The position numbers and the translations under genes were made by a program. A DNA stretch of 64,000 nt from Streptomyces sp. KL109B (GTDB lineage Bacteria > Actinomycetota > Actinomycetes > Streptomycetales > Streptomycetaceae), in contig NZ_JASERL010000006.1 in NCBI RefSeq assembly GCF_030766935.1, positions 62,001 to 126,000 of the forward strand, given 5' to 3'. The notes beneath the pieces are model-generated. The model saw nothing but the letters and a program-made list of their open reading frames with translations, was not told where the DNA came from and ran no database searches. The stretch's first letter is position 1, and every line of letters starts with the position of its first letter. This document shows, in pieces, positions 33,808-41,276 of this stretch.

Positions 33808-34434
33808 TCACGGCTCCTGGTCGAAGCCGGGGGCCTCCGCGGCGATGGTGGTGCTCGGCCCGTGGCCGGTGTGCACGACCGTGTCGAGCGGAAGGGTGAG
33901 CAGCCGGCGCCGGATCGAGTCCACGATCGTCGGGTGGTCGGAGAACGACCGGCCGGTGGCGCCGGGGCCGCCCGAGAAGAGGGTGTCACCGGTGAACACC
34001 ACCCCGAGGGCGGGCGCGTACAGACACACCGCGCCGGGTGCGTGGCCCGGGGTGTGCAGCACCTGAAGCTCGACGCCCGCCACCTCGACGGCCTGCCCGT
34101 CGGCGAGTTCCCCGTCCGGCTTGCGCCCGGGGTGGGTCAGCTGCCACACGGGCAGGTCGTCGGGGTGGAGGAGAACCGGGGCGCCGGTCCGCGCGGACAG
34201 CTTCGGGGCCTCGCGCACATGGTCGTCGTGCGCGTGCGTGCACACGATGGCCTTCAGCGTGCGCTCGCCGACGGCCTCGGCGATCGCGTCCGCGTCGTGC
34301 GGGGCGTCGATGACGACGACCTCGGAGCCGTCGCCGACGATCCAGACGTTGTTGTCGACCTCCCAGGTCCCGCCGTCCAGGCTGAACGTGCCGGAGGTGG
34401 TGAGGTGTTCCACGCGCGCGGTCGTCGGAGCCAT
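33808..34434 (-). CDS. MBL-fold hydrolase paired with MscR
   Basis: 208 residues. Metal-binding motif CTHAHDDH (about 64-71), later HTPGHAPGAVCLY and VVFTGDTLF, and the C-terminal HTGHGPSTTI give the complete glyoxalase II-type site. Its start shares a base with the mscR stop (TGATG), so the two are co-translated. The same pair occurs in mycobacteria (Rv2260 beside adhE2). It is likely to hydrolyse the formyl-mycothiol ester produced by MscR, or a related mycothiol thioester. Cytosolic; no signal peptide. Confidence 0.85.
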   Translation of the reverse strand: MAPTTARVEHLTTSGTFSLDGGTWEVDNNVWIVGDGSEVVVIDAPHDADAIAEAVGERTLKAIVCTHAHDDHVREAPKLSARTGAPVLLHPDDLPVWQLTHPGRKPDGELADGQAVEVAGVELQVLHTPGHAPGAVCLYAPALGVVFTGDTLFSGGPGATGRSFSDHPTIVDSIRRRLLTLPLDTVVHTGHGPSTTIAAEAPGFDQEP

Positions 34435-35519
34435 CAGAGGACCACCACCGAGCGCAGCACGTCACCGTCGTGCATCCGCGCGAACGCCTTCTCCACGTCG
34501 GCCAGGCCGACCGTCTCGGTGACGAAGGCGCCCAGGTCCAGACGCCCCTGCTGATGCAGGTCGACCAGCATCGGGAAGTCGCGCGAGGGCAGGCAGTCGC
34601 CGTACCAGCTGGACTTCAGCGCGCCGCCGCGGCCGAACACGTCGAGCAGCGGCAGCTCGATACGCATGTCGGGCGTCGGTACCCCGACGAGGACCACGGT
34701 CCCCGCCAAGTCGCGGGCGTAGAAGGCCTGTTCATACGTTTCCGGGCGGCCGACCGCCTCGACGACGACATCGGCGCCGTTGCCGCCGGTCAGTTCGCGG
34801 ATCGCCTCGACCGGGTCCTGCGTGCGGGAGTTGACGGTGTGCGTGGCACCCAGCGAGCGGGCCGTCTCCAGCTTGTCGTCGTCGATGTCCACGGCGATGA
34901 TCCGCGCGGCGCCCGCGAGCCGGGAGCCGGTGATCGCCGCGCCGCCGACACCACCGCAGCCGATCACGGCGACGCTGTCACCGCGACCCACCCCGCCGGT
35001 GTTGATCGCGGCGCCGATGCCCGCCATCACACCGCAGCCGAGCAGCCCGGCGACGGCGGGGGACACCGAGGGGTCGACCTTGGTGCACTGGCCTGCGGCG
35101 ACGAGCGTCTTCTCGGCGAAGGCGCCGATGCCCAGGGCGGGGGAGAGCTCGGTGCCGTCCTCCAGGGTCATCTTCTGCCGCGCGTTGTGGGTGTCGAAGC
35201 AGTACTGCGGGCGCCCGCGGCGACATGCACGGCACTGCCCGCACACGGCGCGCCAGTTCAGTACGACGAAGTCACCGACGGCGACCTCGTCCACCCCCGC
35301 GCCGACGCTCTCCACGACACCCGCCGCCTCGTGCCCGAGGAGGTAGGGGAACTCGTCGCCGATGCCGCCCTGCTTGTAGTGCAGATCGGTGTGGCACACG
35401 CCGCACGCCTCGATCCTCACCACGGCCTCGCCCGGACCCGGGTCCGGGACCACGATGGTGGTGACTTCCGCCGGGGCGTCCTTGGCGGTGACCACGACTC
35501 CGCGAACCTGCTGTGACAT
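34434..35519 (-). CDS. mscR: S-(hydroxymethyl)mycothiol dehydrogenase (NAD/mycothiol-dependent formaldehyde dehydrogenase)
   Basis: 361 residues, the same length as recalled for the mycobacterial enzyme. Zinc-dependent MDR: catalytic Zn ligands C42 (CGVCHTDLHY), H63/E64 (GHEAAG); structural Zn cysteines at about 93, 96, 99 and 107 (CGQCRACRRGRPQYC); Rossmann motif GCGGVGGAAITGSRLAGA. NTHNAR-like FDTHNARQKMTLEDG is typical of MscR/AdhE2. It oxidises the formaldehyde-mycothiol adduct and works with the coupled MBL hydrolase. A hexanucleotide repeat lies just upstream of its start. Confidence 0.92.
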   Translation of the reverse strand: MSQQVRGVVVTAKDAPAEVTTIVVPDPGPGEAVVRIEACGVCHTDLHYKQGGIGDEFPYLLGHEAAGVVESVGAGVDEVAVGDFVVLNWRAVCGQCRACRRGRPQYCFDTHNARQKMTLEDGTELSPALGIGAFAEKTLVAAGQCTKVDPSVSPAVAGLLGCGVMAGIGAAINTGGVGRGDSVAVIGCGGVGGAAITGSRLAGAARIIAVDIDDDKLETARSLGATHTVNSRTQDPVEAIRELTGGNGADVVVEAVGRPETYEQAFYARDLAGTVVLVGVPTPDMRIELPLLDVFGRGGALKSSWYGDCLPSRDFPMLVDLHQQGRLDLGAFVTETVGLADVEKAFARMHDGDVLRSVVVL

Positions 35520-35539
35520 GTGACGTCCTCAAAGTACGA

Positions 35540-35575
35540 GATACGGATATGGATACGGATACGGATACGGATACG
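35540..35575. repeat. Hexanucleotide microsatellite (GATACG x6) upstream of mscR
   Basis: Six tandem GATACG units, one being GATATG, in the divergent spacer between mscR (start 35519) and the Lrp gene. It lies 20-56 bp upstream of the mscR start, where promoter elements would be expected. It can be read as Asp-Thr, Ile-Arg or Ser-Val repeats in different frames, but no ribosome site supports coding. Confidence 0.95.
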
Positions 35576-35710
35576 GGATTGGGGTTACGAGGTGTGGGAC
35601 ACGGGGCGGTGTGACGATCCGCGTCCGTGGGACTTACGATCACGCGGCAGGCCCACCGCTCCCAGCCAGCGCGGGAAAAGCGGCACACACCGGCAACAGG
35701 ACAGGGCGAC

Positions 35711-36724
35711 GTGACCGATACCAGCACCCCGGACCGGCTCGACCGACAGCTGCTGCACGCGTTGCAGCTCGACGGCCGGGCCCAGTTCCGCCGTATCGCC
35801 CCCGTCCTCGACGTCTCCGAGCACACGGTGGCCCGCCGCTACCGGCGGCTGCGCGGCGCGGGTCTGCACATCGTCGGCGAACCCGACGCCGAGCGCCTCG
35901 GCCGCACCCGCTGGCTGCTCCGCCTGCGCTGCGCCCCGGACGCCGCCCTGTCCATCGCCGATGCGCTCGCCCGCCGCCCCGACACCGGCTACATCAGCCT
36001 CGCCTCCGGTGGCACCGAACTGCACTGCACCATCCACACGGGCGGCGCCGAGGAGGACGAGGAGGTCCTGCTGCGGGCCCTGCCCCGCACCCCGCGCATC
36101 ATCTCCTTCGACGCCCACTGCTTCCTGCGCACCTTCTGCGGCAACCCGCCCCGCTGGTACACCAAGCTCGGCGCCCTGTCCGCGCAGCAGCACACGGCAC
36201 TCCTCCCGGAGCAGACCCCACCGCCGGCCCCGCCCGTCCCGCCGCTCGCCGCCCTCGGCAGCGCCCAGCAGACCGTGGAACTCGACGCGGCCGACCGCGC
36301 GTTGGTCGACGCGCTCGCGAAGGACGGCCGCGCCGGTCTTCCCGAACTCGGCACCGAGACCGGCCTCTCCCCGTCCAGCGTCCGCCGCCGACTCGAACGC
36401 CTCCGGGAGACCGGCGCGATCCGCGTCAACGTCGACTTCCCGCCGGCCCGCCTCGGCTACCGCAAGCGCGCCATGCTGTGGCTGCGGGTGGCGCCGGGCG
36501 CCCTGCAACGGGTCGGCGAAACCCTCAGCGCCCACCCGCAGACGGACCTGGTGGCCGCCACCACAGGACCCTCGAACCTGATCGCCACGGTCATCTGCCG
36601 CAACGCCACCGAGCTGTACCTCTATCTGAACCACCACATCGGCGCCCTCCCGGACATCCAGTCGGTGGAGACCGCCCCGGTCATCCGCGAGGTCAAACGC
36701 CTGACGGCGCGCGGTCCCGCCTGA
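35711..36724 (+). CDS. Lrp/AsnC-family regulator with two tandem domains
   Basis: 337 residues. Two complete Lrp units are fused. The first HTH is LDRQLLHALQLDGRAQFRRI plus LDVSEHTVARRYRRLRGAG. The second HTH, around residue 195-245, is ADRALVDALAKDGRAGLPEL plus TGLSPSSVRRRLERLRETGA. Each is followed by a RAM-like ligand domain. Such duplicated Lrp regulators are common in actinomycetes. GTG 35711 is chosen because similarity starts there; a GTG at 35627 gives a non-conserved leader. It is divergent from mscR. Ligand unknown. Confidence 0.85.
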   Translation: MTDTSTPDRLDRQLLHALQLDGRAQFRRIAPVLDVSEHTVARRYRRLRGAGLHIVGEPDAERLGRTRWLLRLRCAPDAALSIADALARRPDTGYISLASGGTELHCTIHTGGAEEDEEVLLRALPRTPRIISFDAHCFLRTFCGNPPRWYTKLGALSAQQHTALLPEQTPPPAPPVPPLAALGSAQQTVELDAADRALVDALAKDGRAGLPELGTETGLSPSSVRRRLERLRETGAIRVNVDFPPARLGYRKRAMLWLRVAPGALQRVGETLSAHPQTDLVAATTGPSNLIATVICRNATELYLYLNHHIGALPDIQSVETAPVIREVKRLTARGPA

Positions 36725-36735
36725 GGCCGCCTGAG

Positions 36736-36758
36736 GGTTCCGAAGAATTCCCGGAACC
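36736..36758 (+). terminator. Inverted repeat after the Lrp gene
   Basis: GGTTCCG (36736-36742) and CGGAACC (36752-36758) with a 9-base loop, 12 bp after the Lrp stop. Position suggests a terminator; an operator role for the xylanase region is possible. Confidence 0.5.
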
Positions 36759-36853
36759 TTGATGTCGCGAGGAAGGGCGGCAGGGGCCTGGGGGTAAGGG
36801 CTGTTGCCGACCCTTCCACTAGCCGACCTCGATCAATCTCGATCATCGGGTCT

Positions 36854-36866
36854 CCGAAAGTTTCGG
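36854..36866. promoter_or_regulatory. Xylanase-type operator CCGAAAGTTTCGG
   Basis: Perfect 13-base palindrome CCGAAA-G-TTTCGG, 125 bp upstream of xlnA. A degenerate second copy (CGGAAGTTTCTG) starts at 36875. GAAA-N-TTTC elements of this kind have been described upstream of Streptomyces xylanase genes and bind a LacI-type regulator. Confidence 0.7.
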
Positions 36867-36897
36867 TTGGTGAACGGAAGTTTCTGCTGCGGGTGTA

Positions 36898-36927
36898 TTG
36901 ACGGTGCACGGCCAACACCTCAATTAT
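36898..36927 (+). promoter_or_regulatory. Candidate xlnA promoter
   Basis: TTGACG (36898-36903) is separated by 18 bases from AATTAT (36922-36927), in an AT-richer stretch about 65 bp upstream of the ATG. It lies just downstream of the operator palindrome. It fits a weak sigma-70 type promoter. Confidence 0.4.
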
Positions 36928-36990
36928 CCCTGTCTGGGACCACGGCCGCGGTTCGAGAACTTCCGTCATCCCCACCTTGGAGGCACCGTC

Positions 36991-38430
36991 ATGGGCCTGT
37001 CCGCCTTATCCAGACCCGCCGTCCGCCGGAAGACCCGCGGGTTGCTGCCCGCGCTGGTCGTCTGCGTACTCGGCGTGGTGCCCGCGCTGGTCGCGACGCC
37101 GGCCGCGCACGCCGCCGAGAGCACGCTCGGCGCCGCCGCCGCGCAGAGCGGCCGCTACTTCGGCACCGCCATCGCCTCGGGCAAGCTGGGCGACTCGGCG
37201 TACACCACCATCGCGAACCGTGAGTTCAACATGGTGACGGCCGAGAACGAGATGAAGATCGACGCCACCGAGCCGCAGCGCGGCCAGTTCAACTTCACCG
37301 CCGCCGACCGCGTCTACAACTGGGCGGCGCAGAACGGGAAGAAGGTGCGCGGGCACACCCTGGCCTGGCACTCCCAGCAGCCGAGCTGGATGCAGAACCT
37401 CAGCGGCAGCACCCTGCGCCAGGCGATGATCGACCACATCAACGGCGTGATGGGCCACTACAAGGGCAAGATCGCCCAGTGGGACGTCGTCAACGAGGCC
37501 TTCGCCGACGGCAGTTCGGGCGCCCGCCGCGACTCCAACCTCCAGCGCACCGGCAACGACTGGATCGAGGTCGCCTTCCGCACCGCGCGCGCCGCCGACC
37601 CGGCCGCCAAGCTCTGCTACAACGACTACAACGTCGAGAACTGGACCTGGGCCAAGACGCAGGCCATGTACAACATGGTCAAGGACTTCAAGCAGCGCGG
37701 CGTGCCCATCGACTGCGTCGGCTTCCAGTCGCACTTCAACAGCGGCAGCCCCTACAACAGCAACTTCCGCACCACGCTGCAGAACTTCGCCGCCCTCGGC
37801 GTCGACGTGGCCATCACCGAACTCGACATCCAGGGCGCCTCGTCCACGACCTACGCCAACGTGACCAACGACTGCCTGGCCGTCCCGCGCTGCCTCGGCA
37901 TCACCGTGTGGGGCGTGCGCGACACCGACTCCTGGCGCTCGGGCGACACCCCGCTCCTCTTCAACGGCGACGGCAGCAAGAAGCCCGCGTACACGGCCGT
38001 ACTGAACGCCCTCAACGGTGGTGGCTCCACCACGCCCCCGCCTTCGGGCTCCGGCCAGCAGATCAAGGGTGTCGCCTCGGGCCGCTGCGTGGACGTGCCC
38101 AACTCCAGTACCACCGACGGCACCCAGGTCCAGCTGTGGGACTGCGGCAGCGGCAGCAACCAGCAGTGGGAGCTCACCTCCGCCGGTGAGCTCAAGGTCT
38201 ACGGCAACAAGTGCCTGGACGCGGGTGGCACCGGCAACGGCACCAAGGTCCAGATCTACGGCTGTTGGGGTGGCGACAACCAGAAGTGGCGCCTGAACTC
38301 CGACGGTTCCATCGTCGGCGTGCAGTCCGGCCGCTGCCTCGACGCCGTCGGCGCCGGCACCGGCAACGGCACCCAGATCCAGCTCTACGACTGCTCGGGC
38401 GGCAGCAACCAACGGTGGACCCGTACCTGA
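36991..38430 (+). CDS. xlnA: GH10 endo-1,4-beta-xylanase with CBM13 (XlnA orthologue)
   Basis: 479 residues. The signal peptide cleaves after AHA (residue 41), giving a mature AESTLGAAAAQSGRYFGTAI start. The GH10 barrel (42-345) has the acid/base Glu169 in WDVVNEAF and the nucleophile in ITELDIQG; these correspond to E128/E236 of mature S. lividans XlnA, which this protein closely resembles. A Gly/Thr/Pro linker leads to a ricin-type CBM13 with three QxW repeats (NQQW, NQKW, NQRW). Secreted xylan depolymerase. Ribosome site GGAGG is 7 bp before ATG 36991. Codon 6 is the rare TTA (37006-37008), so translation should depend on the bldA tRNA. Confidence 0.97.
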   Translation: MGLSALSRPAVRRKTRGLLPALVVCVLGVVPALVATPAAHAAESTLGAAAAQSGRYFGTAIASGKLGDSAYTTIANREFNMVTAENEMKIDATEPQRGQFNFTAADRVYNWAAQNGKKVRGHTLAWHSQQPSWMQNLSGSTLRQAMIDHINGVMGHYKGKIAQWDVVNEAFADGSSGARRDSNLQRTGNDWIEVAFRTARAADPAAKLCYNDYNVENWTWAKTQAMYNMVKDFKQRGVPIDCVGFQSHFNSGSPYNSNFRTTLQNFAALGVDVAITELDIQGASSTTYANVTNDCLAVPRCLGITVWGVRDTDSWRSGDTPLLFNGDGSKKPAYTAVLNALNGGGSTTPPPSGSGQQIKGVASGRCVDVPNSSTTDGTQVQLWDCGSGSNQQWELTSAGELKVYGNKCLDAGGTGNGTKVQIYGCWGGDNQKWRLNSDGSIVGVQSGRCLDAVGAGTGNGTQIQLYDCSGGSNQRWTRT

Positions 38431-38455
38431 TACCTGATACCGGATACCGGATACC
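38428..38455 (+). repeat. Four tandem heptamers (TGATACC/GGATACC) starting at the xlnA stop codon
   Basis: Units TGATACC, TGATACC, GGATACC, GGATACC start at the xlnA TGA (38428-38430). The layout mirrors the TGAGCCG heptamers that begin at the hsaA stop. Confidence 0.93.
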
Positions 38456-38479
38456 TGGTTTCCGGTACGAGGGTTCCCT

Positions 38480-38504
38480 GGGCGTCGCCGTGCCGGCGGC
38501 GCCC
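38480..38504 (+). terminator. Terminator hairpin after xlnA
   Basis: GGGCGTCGCC (38480-38489) pairs with GGCGGCGCCC (38495-38504) with one G-T wobble and a 5-base loop, followed by TTCT. Confidence 0.75.
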
Positions 38505-38554
38505 TTCTGCCGCTGCATCCTCCCTGGTCTCAAGCTGTTCCACTTTGGAGCCGG

Positions 38555-38618
38555 TTCATTGGGTTTCCAGGGAGGCCTCGATACCATCGACCCGATTGGT
38601 GTGGATTCACTGGCTTCC
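38555..38618. promoter_or_regulatory. Direct repeats upstream of the SARP gene
   Basis: TTCATTGGGTTTCC (38555-38568) and TTCACTGGCTTCC (38606-38618) are similar direct repeats about 50 bp apart, in an AT-richer region just before the SARP-type gene. SARP proteins bind direct repeats, so autoregulation is possible. The spacing is larger than the usual 11 or 22 bp, which weakens the case. Confidence 0.3.
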
Positions 38619-38664
38619 CTGATCGACCTTCGGGGCGCGGGTGTCGGCACACACGGGGGTTTTG

Positions 38665-39537
38665 GTGTCTGACTCGAAGCTCAGTCTCAAATTGCTCGGC
38701 GTTCCGGTGCTCGTTTCGGAAGACGACCCGGTGACGCTGTCCCCGGGTGCCACCATGCTGTGCGCGTATCTCGCCCTCGCGCCGAAGGGCGGCCGCCTCC
38801 GATCGGTCGCGGCCGCTCAACTCTTCGCCGACTGCTCCGAGTCCGCCGCGCGCCACCGTCTCAACACCGCCCTGTGGCGCCTCAGGTCGGAGGCCCGGTC
38901 GACCATCGGGGTGGATCTCGTCGCCAGCAACGGGGACCGGCACGTCGGCCTGAGTTCGGCGGTGGAGATCGCGGTCGACGCCACGGACTTCGAGGATCTC
39001 GTCTCGTTGGTCCTCGAAGTCAGCGCGGCCGACATGACGGAGGCCGACGCCTCGCGGTTGCGGCGGGCGATCTCCCTGTACCGCGGCAAGTTGCTCGAAC
39101 CGTGCGACGACGCATGGGTGCTGTCCACCCGGAACCGCCTTGAGAACCTCTACCTCACCGCGCTCGACTACCTTCTCCAGTACAGCGGTTCACGCGGCGA
39201 GGTCGAGGCCGTCGCCAAGTACGGCGAACTCGCCCTCTGCATGGAGCCGTTGCGCGAGGACGTGCACCGCCATCTAATGAGCGCCTACGGGGCCGCGGGG
39301 CGCGACGACCTCGTGGAGCGGCAGTTCGAGCGGTGCCGCATGGTGCTGCTCTCGGAGCTCGGCGCCGACCCCATGCCGGAGACGATCGCCCTGTACGCGC
39401 GTCTCACCCGCAATGAGCACGGCCGGTCCACGAACGTGGCGGCCCTCGTCGCCGAGTTGGAGCGGGCGCGCCGCGAGGTTCGGCGCCTCGCGGACATCGT
39501 CGACCGCGCGCTCGACCGGCTCCGCTACATGACCTGA
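38665..39537 (+). CDS. SARP/BTAD-type transcriptional regulator at the head of the eCIS cluster
   Basis: 290 residues from GTG 38665 (GGGGG 6 bp upstream); GTG 38641 would add eight. The N-terminal OmpR-type winged helix (LKLLGVPVLVSEDDPVTLSP, AAAQLFADCSESAARHRLNT, ALWRLRSE) is followed by a bacterial transcriptional activator domain (LRRAISLYRGKLLEPCDDAW, ALDYLLQYSGSRGEVEAVAK, CMEPLREDVHRHLMSAYGAA). A short coiled C terminus ends with LERARREVRRLADIVDRALD. There is no ATPase or TPR extension. Lying immediately upstream on the same strand, it probably activates the injection-system operon. Confidence 0.85.
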   Translation: MSDSKLSLKLLGVPVLVSEDDPVTLSPGATMLCAYLALAPKGGRLRSVAAAQLFADCSESAARHRLNTALWRLRSEARSTIGVDLVASNGDRHVGLSSAVEIAVDATDFEDLVSLVLEVSAADMTEADASRLRRAISLYRGKLLEPCDDAWVLSTRNRLENLYLTALDYLLQYSGSRGEVEAVAKYGELALCMEPLREDVHRHLMSAYGAAGRDDLVERQFERCRMVLLSELGADPMPETIALYARLTRNEHGRSTNVAALVAELERARREVRRLADIVDRALDRLRYMT

Positions 39538-39678
39538 CGGCCCGAACTCGACCCGGCGGCCCGACACGATCCGACCGCCCGACCGTGTGGTCCGGACGTG
39601 AGCGCTCCACGGCCCGCCCGTGACCGCCCCGTGAGTCCACCGCGCCAGTCTGTCCTCGAAAGGAGGGTGACGGGCCTG

Positions 39679-39888
39679 GTGGTGACTGCATGGAGGCACC
39701 GATTTCTCCTCGACGTGTGGGCGGAGCCGCGCGAGGTGGACACGCTGCCCGCCGTGATTCGCGCGAGGGTGCACGACATGGCCACCGACGAGGAGTACTA
39801 CGTGGGCTCGTTCGCCGAGCTGGAGCGGATCGTCGAGGCGCGCCTCGAAGCCGACGGCATCACCCACCGACGGTGGGAGCGGCCGTGA
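39679..39888 (+). CDS. Small conserved-looking protein of the eCIS cluster, unknown function
   Basis: About 69 residues from GTG 39679; AAAGGAGG lies 12 bp upstream, and GTG 39667 is too close to that site. The sequence mixes charged and aromatic residues (WRHRFLLDVWAEPREVDTLP, RVHDMATDEEYYVGSFAELE, RIVEARLEADGITH) and looks like a compact alpha/beta domain. No family recognised. The position between the regulator and the first structural genes suggests a chaperone or regulatory role. Confidence 0.6.
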   Translation: MVTAWRHRFLLDVWAEPREVDTLPAVIRARVHDMATDEEYYVGSFAELERIVEARLEADGITHRRWERP

Positions 39889-39946
39889 TCCGCGAGGGGA
39901 ACAGGGCGTAGGACCGGCGGAGTCGACGGGGTTGAGGAGGGTGTCT

Positions 39947-41236
39947 GTGCCAAGTGCGGTGGTGCATGCCTTCGACCAGGCATGGCCGTCCTCGAATCCG
40001 GGGCTGCTCGAGCCCTCCGTATCCGACCTCAGGAAACAGGGCACGGGAAGCCTGCTGCTCGTGGCCCGCCCCGGAGCCGCCGGAGCGTCCGTGAGCTACG
40101 CCCCGAGCACCCCGCTCGACCTGAGCGCGTTCGACGAGCTGCGGCTGTGGACGTACGCGTCCCGCACCGCCGACGGCACGTCGCGCGCGCCGTTCCTGCT
40201 GGAACTGTCCTATCTGGACGCCGCCGACACCCCCGGCGAAGAACACCGGTGGCTGGTTCCGGTGAACCGCCGCGACACGTGGGAACAGCACCGCTTCGGC
40301 ATCGGCGGCGACCGGCGCGCCCGGATCACCGACCTCTCGCTGCGGTGCCTGACGGACGAACCGTTCCGGATGAACCTCGACGAACTCCTGGCCGTCGACG
40401 ACGCGCCCCTGTCCGACGTCGAGTCGGCGCTGACCGGACTCCTCGACCGGCTGCCGCTCCCCGGCGTCGTCGCACTGCCCGTACCGGCCACCCCCGCCGG
40501 ATCCGACACCCTCGTCGTCGGCCTCAACCGCCGGCTGTACGTCGGAAACCGGATCACCGTCGACGGCACGGACACCCACTACGCGGTGACCGCAGCCGTG
40601 CACGACGCGGCCGCCGCGACCACCACCCTCACCATCCGGCCGCCCCTGCTCGCGGCCATCGGCCCGGGCGCGAGCATCTCCGTCACCGCCCCCGTCGTCG
40701 TCGACGAGGACCGGATCCACGGCGCCGCGGAGGCCGGTGACCTGCCCGACCCGGCGCTGCTGATCTCGCTGACGGACCAGCGCGAGGAACTGGAGCGGGC
40801 ATGGACCGTCCCGCAGCGCGACTCCTTCCGCGTACGGGACGAGTTGACCGTGTGCAGCCTGCGCCCGGCGCCGCGCCCCGTCCTCGTGGAGTACCGGATA
40901 CAGCCCGCGGCGAGCGATCGCGGCCATGCGCTCGCGCTGCGTACGGAGGTCGTCGACCGCATCGGGACCGGCACCGGACTGCGCGTCAACGGCGCCGTCC
41001 TGCCGGTGCGGACGGTTCCGCCACCGGCGCTGCTCTTCAGGTCCCGCCCCGTACCCGCCCCCGTCTGCCTGTGCGTCGGTACGCGCATCGAGCAGGGGCG
41101 GCGCACCGAAGTGCCGTGGGTGCGCCAGGGGACGGTGATCTCCGGCCCGCTGACCGCGCCCTGGGACCCCGCGGGAGCCGAGCCGCCGCCCGTGCCGGGA
41201 CCCGACGACCAGGAAGGGATCGTGCTGCGGACATGA
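39947..41236 (+). CDS. eCIS cluster protein of unknown function, beta-rich
   Basis: 429 residues from GTG 39947, with GAGGAGG 6 bp upstream. There is no signal peptide or membrane segment. The first ~150 residues (SLLLVARPGAAGASVSYAPS, FDELRLWTYASRTADGTSRA, HRWLVPVNRRDTWEQHRFGI) resemble a jelly-roll carbohydrate-binding-like module. The middle has a beta segment (TLVVGLNRRLYVGNRITVDG) similar in style to the sheath insertion. The C terminus is Pro-rich. It precedes the sheath genes by 40 bp and may be a baseplate, collar or cargo component. Confidence 0.65.
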   Translation: MPSAVVHAFDQAWPSSNPGLLEPSVSDLRKQGTGSLLLVARPGAAGASVSYAPSTPLDLSAFDELRLWTYASRTADGTSRAPFLLELSYLDAADTPGEEHRWLVPVNRRDTWEQHRFGIGGDRRARITDLSLRCLTDEPFRMNLDELLAVDDAPLSDVESALTGLLDRLPLPGVVALPVPATPAGSDTLVVGLNRRLYVGNRITVDGTDTHYAVTAAVHDAAAATTTLTIRPPLLAAIGPGASISVTAPVVVDEDRIHGAAEAGDLPDPALLISLTDQREELERAWTVPQRDSFRVRDELTVCSLRPAPRPVLVEYRIQPAASDRGHALALRTEVVDRIGTGTGLRVNGAVLPVRTVPPPALLFRSRPVPAPVCLCVGTRIEQGRRTEVPWVRQGTVISGPLTAPWDPAGAEPPPVPGPDDQEGIVLRT

Positions 41237-41276
41237 CCGTCATCGCGTACACAGCCGAAGAAGGGAACACGTAGCG

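Noticed and set aside
35520..35714. Small protein with Ile-Arg repeat
   Set aside because: It is only the translation of the GATACG microsatellite in the mscR/Lrp spacer, with no ribosome-binding site.
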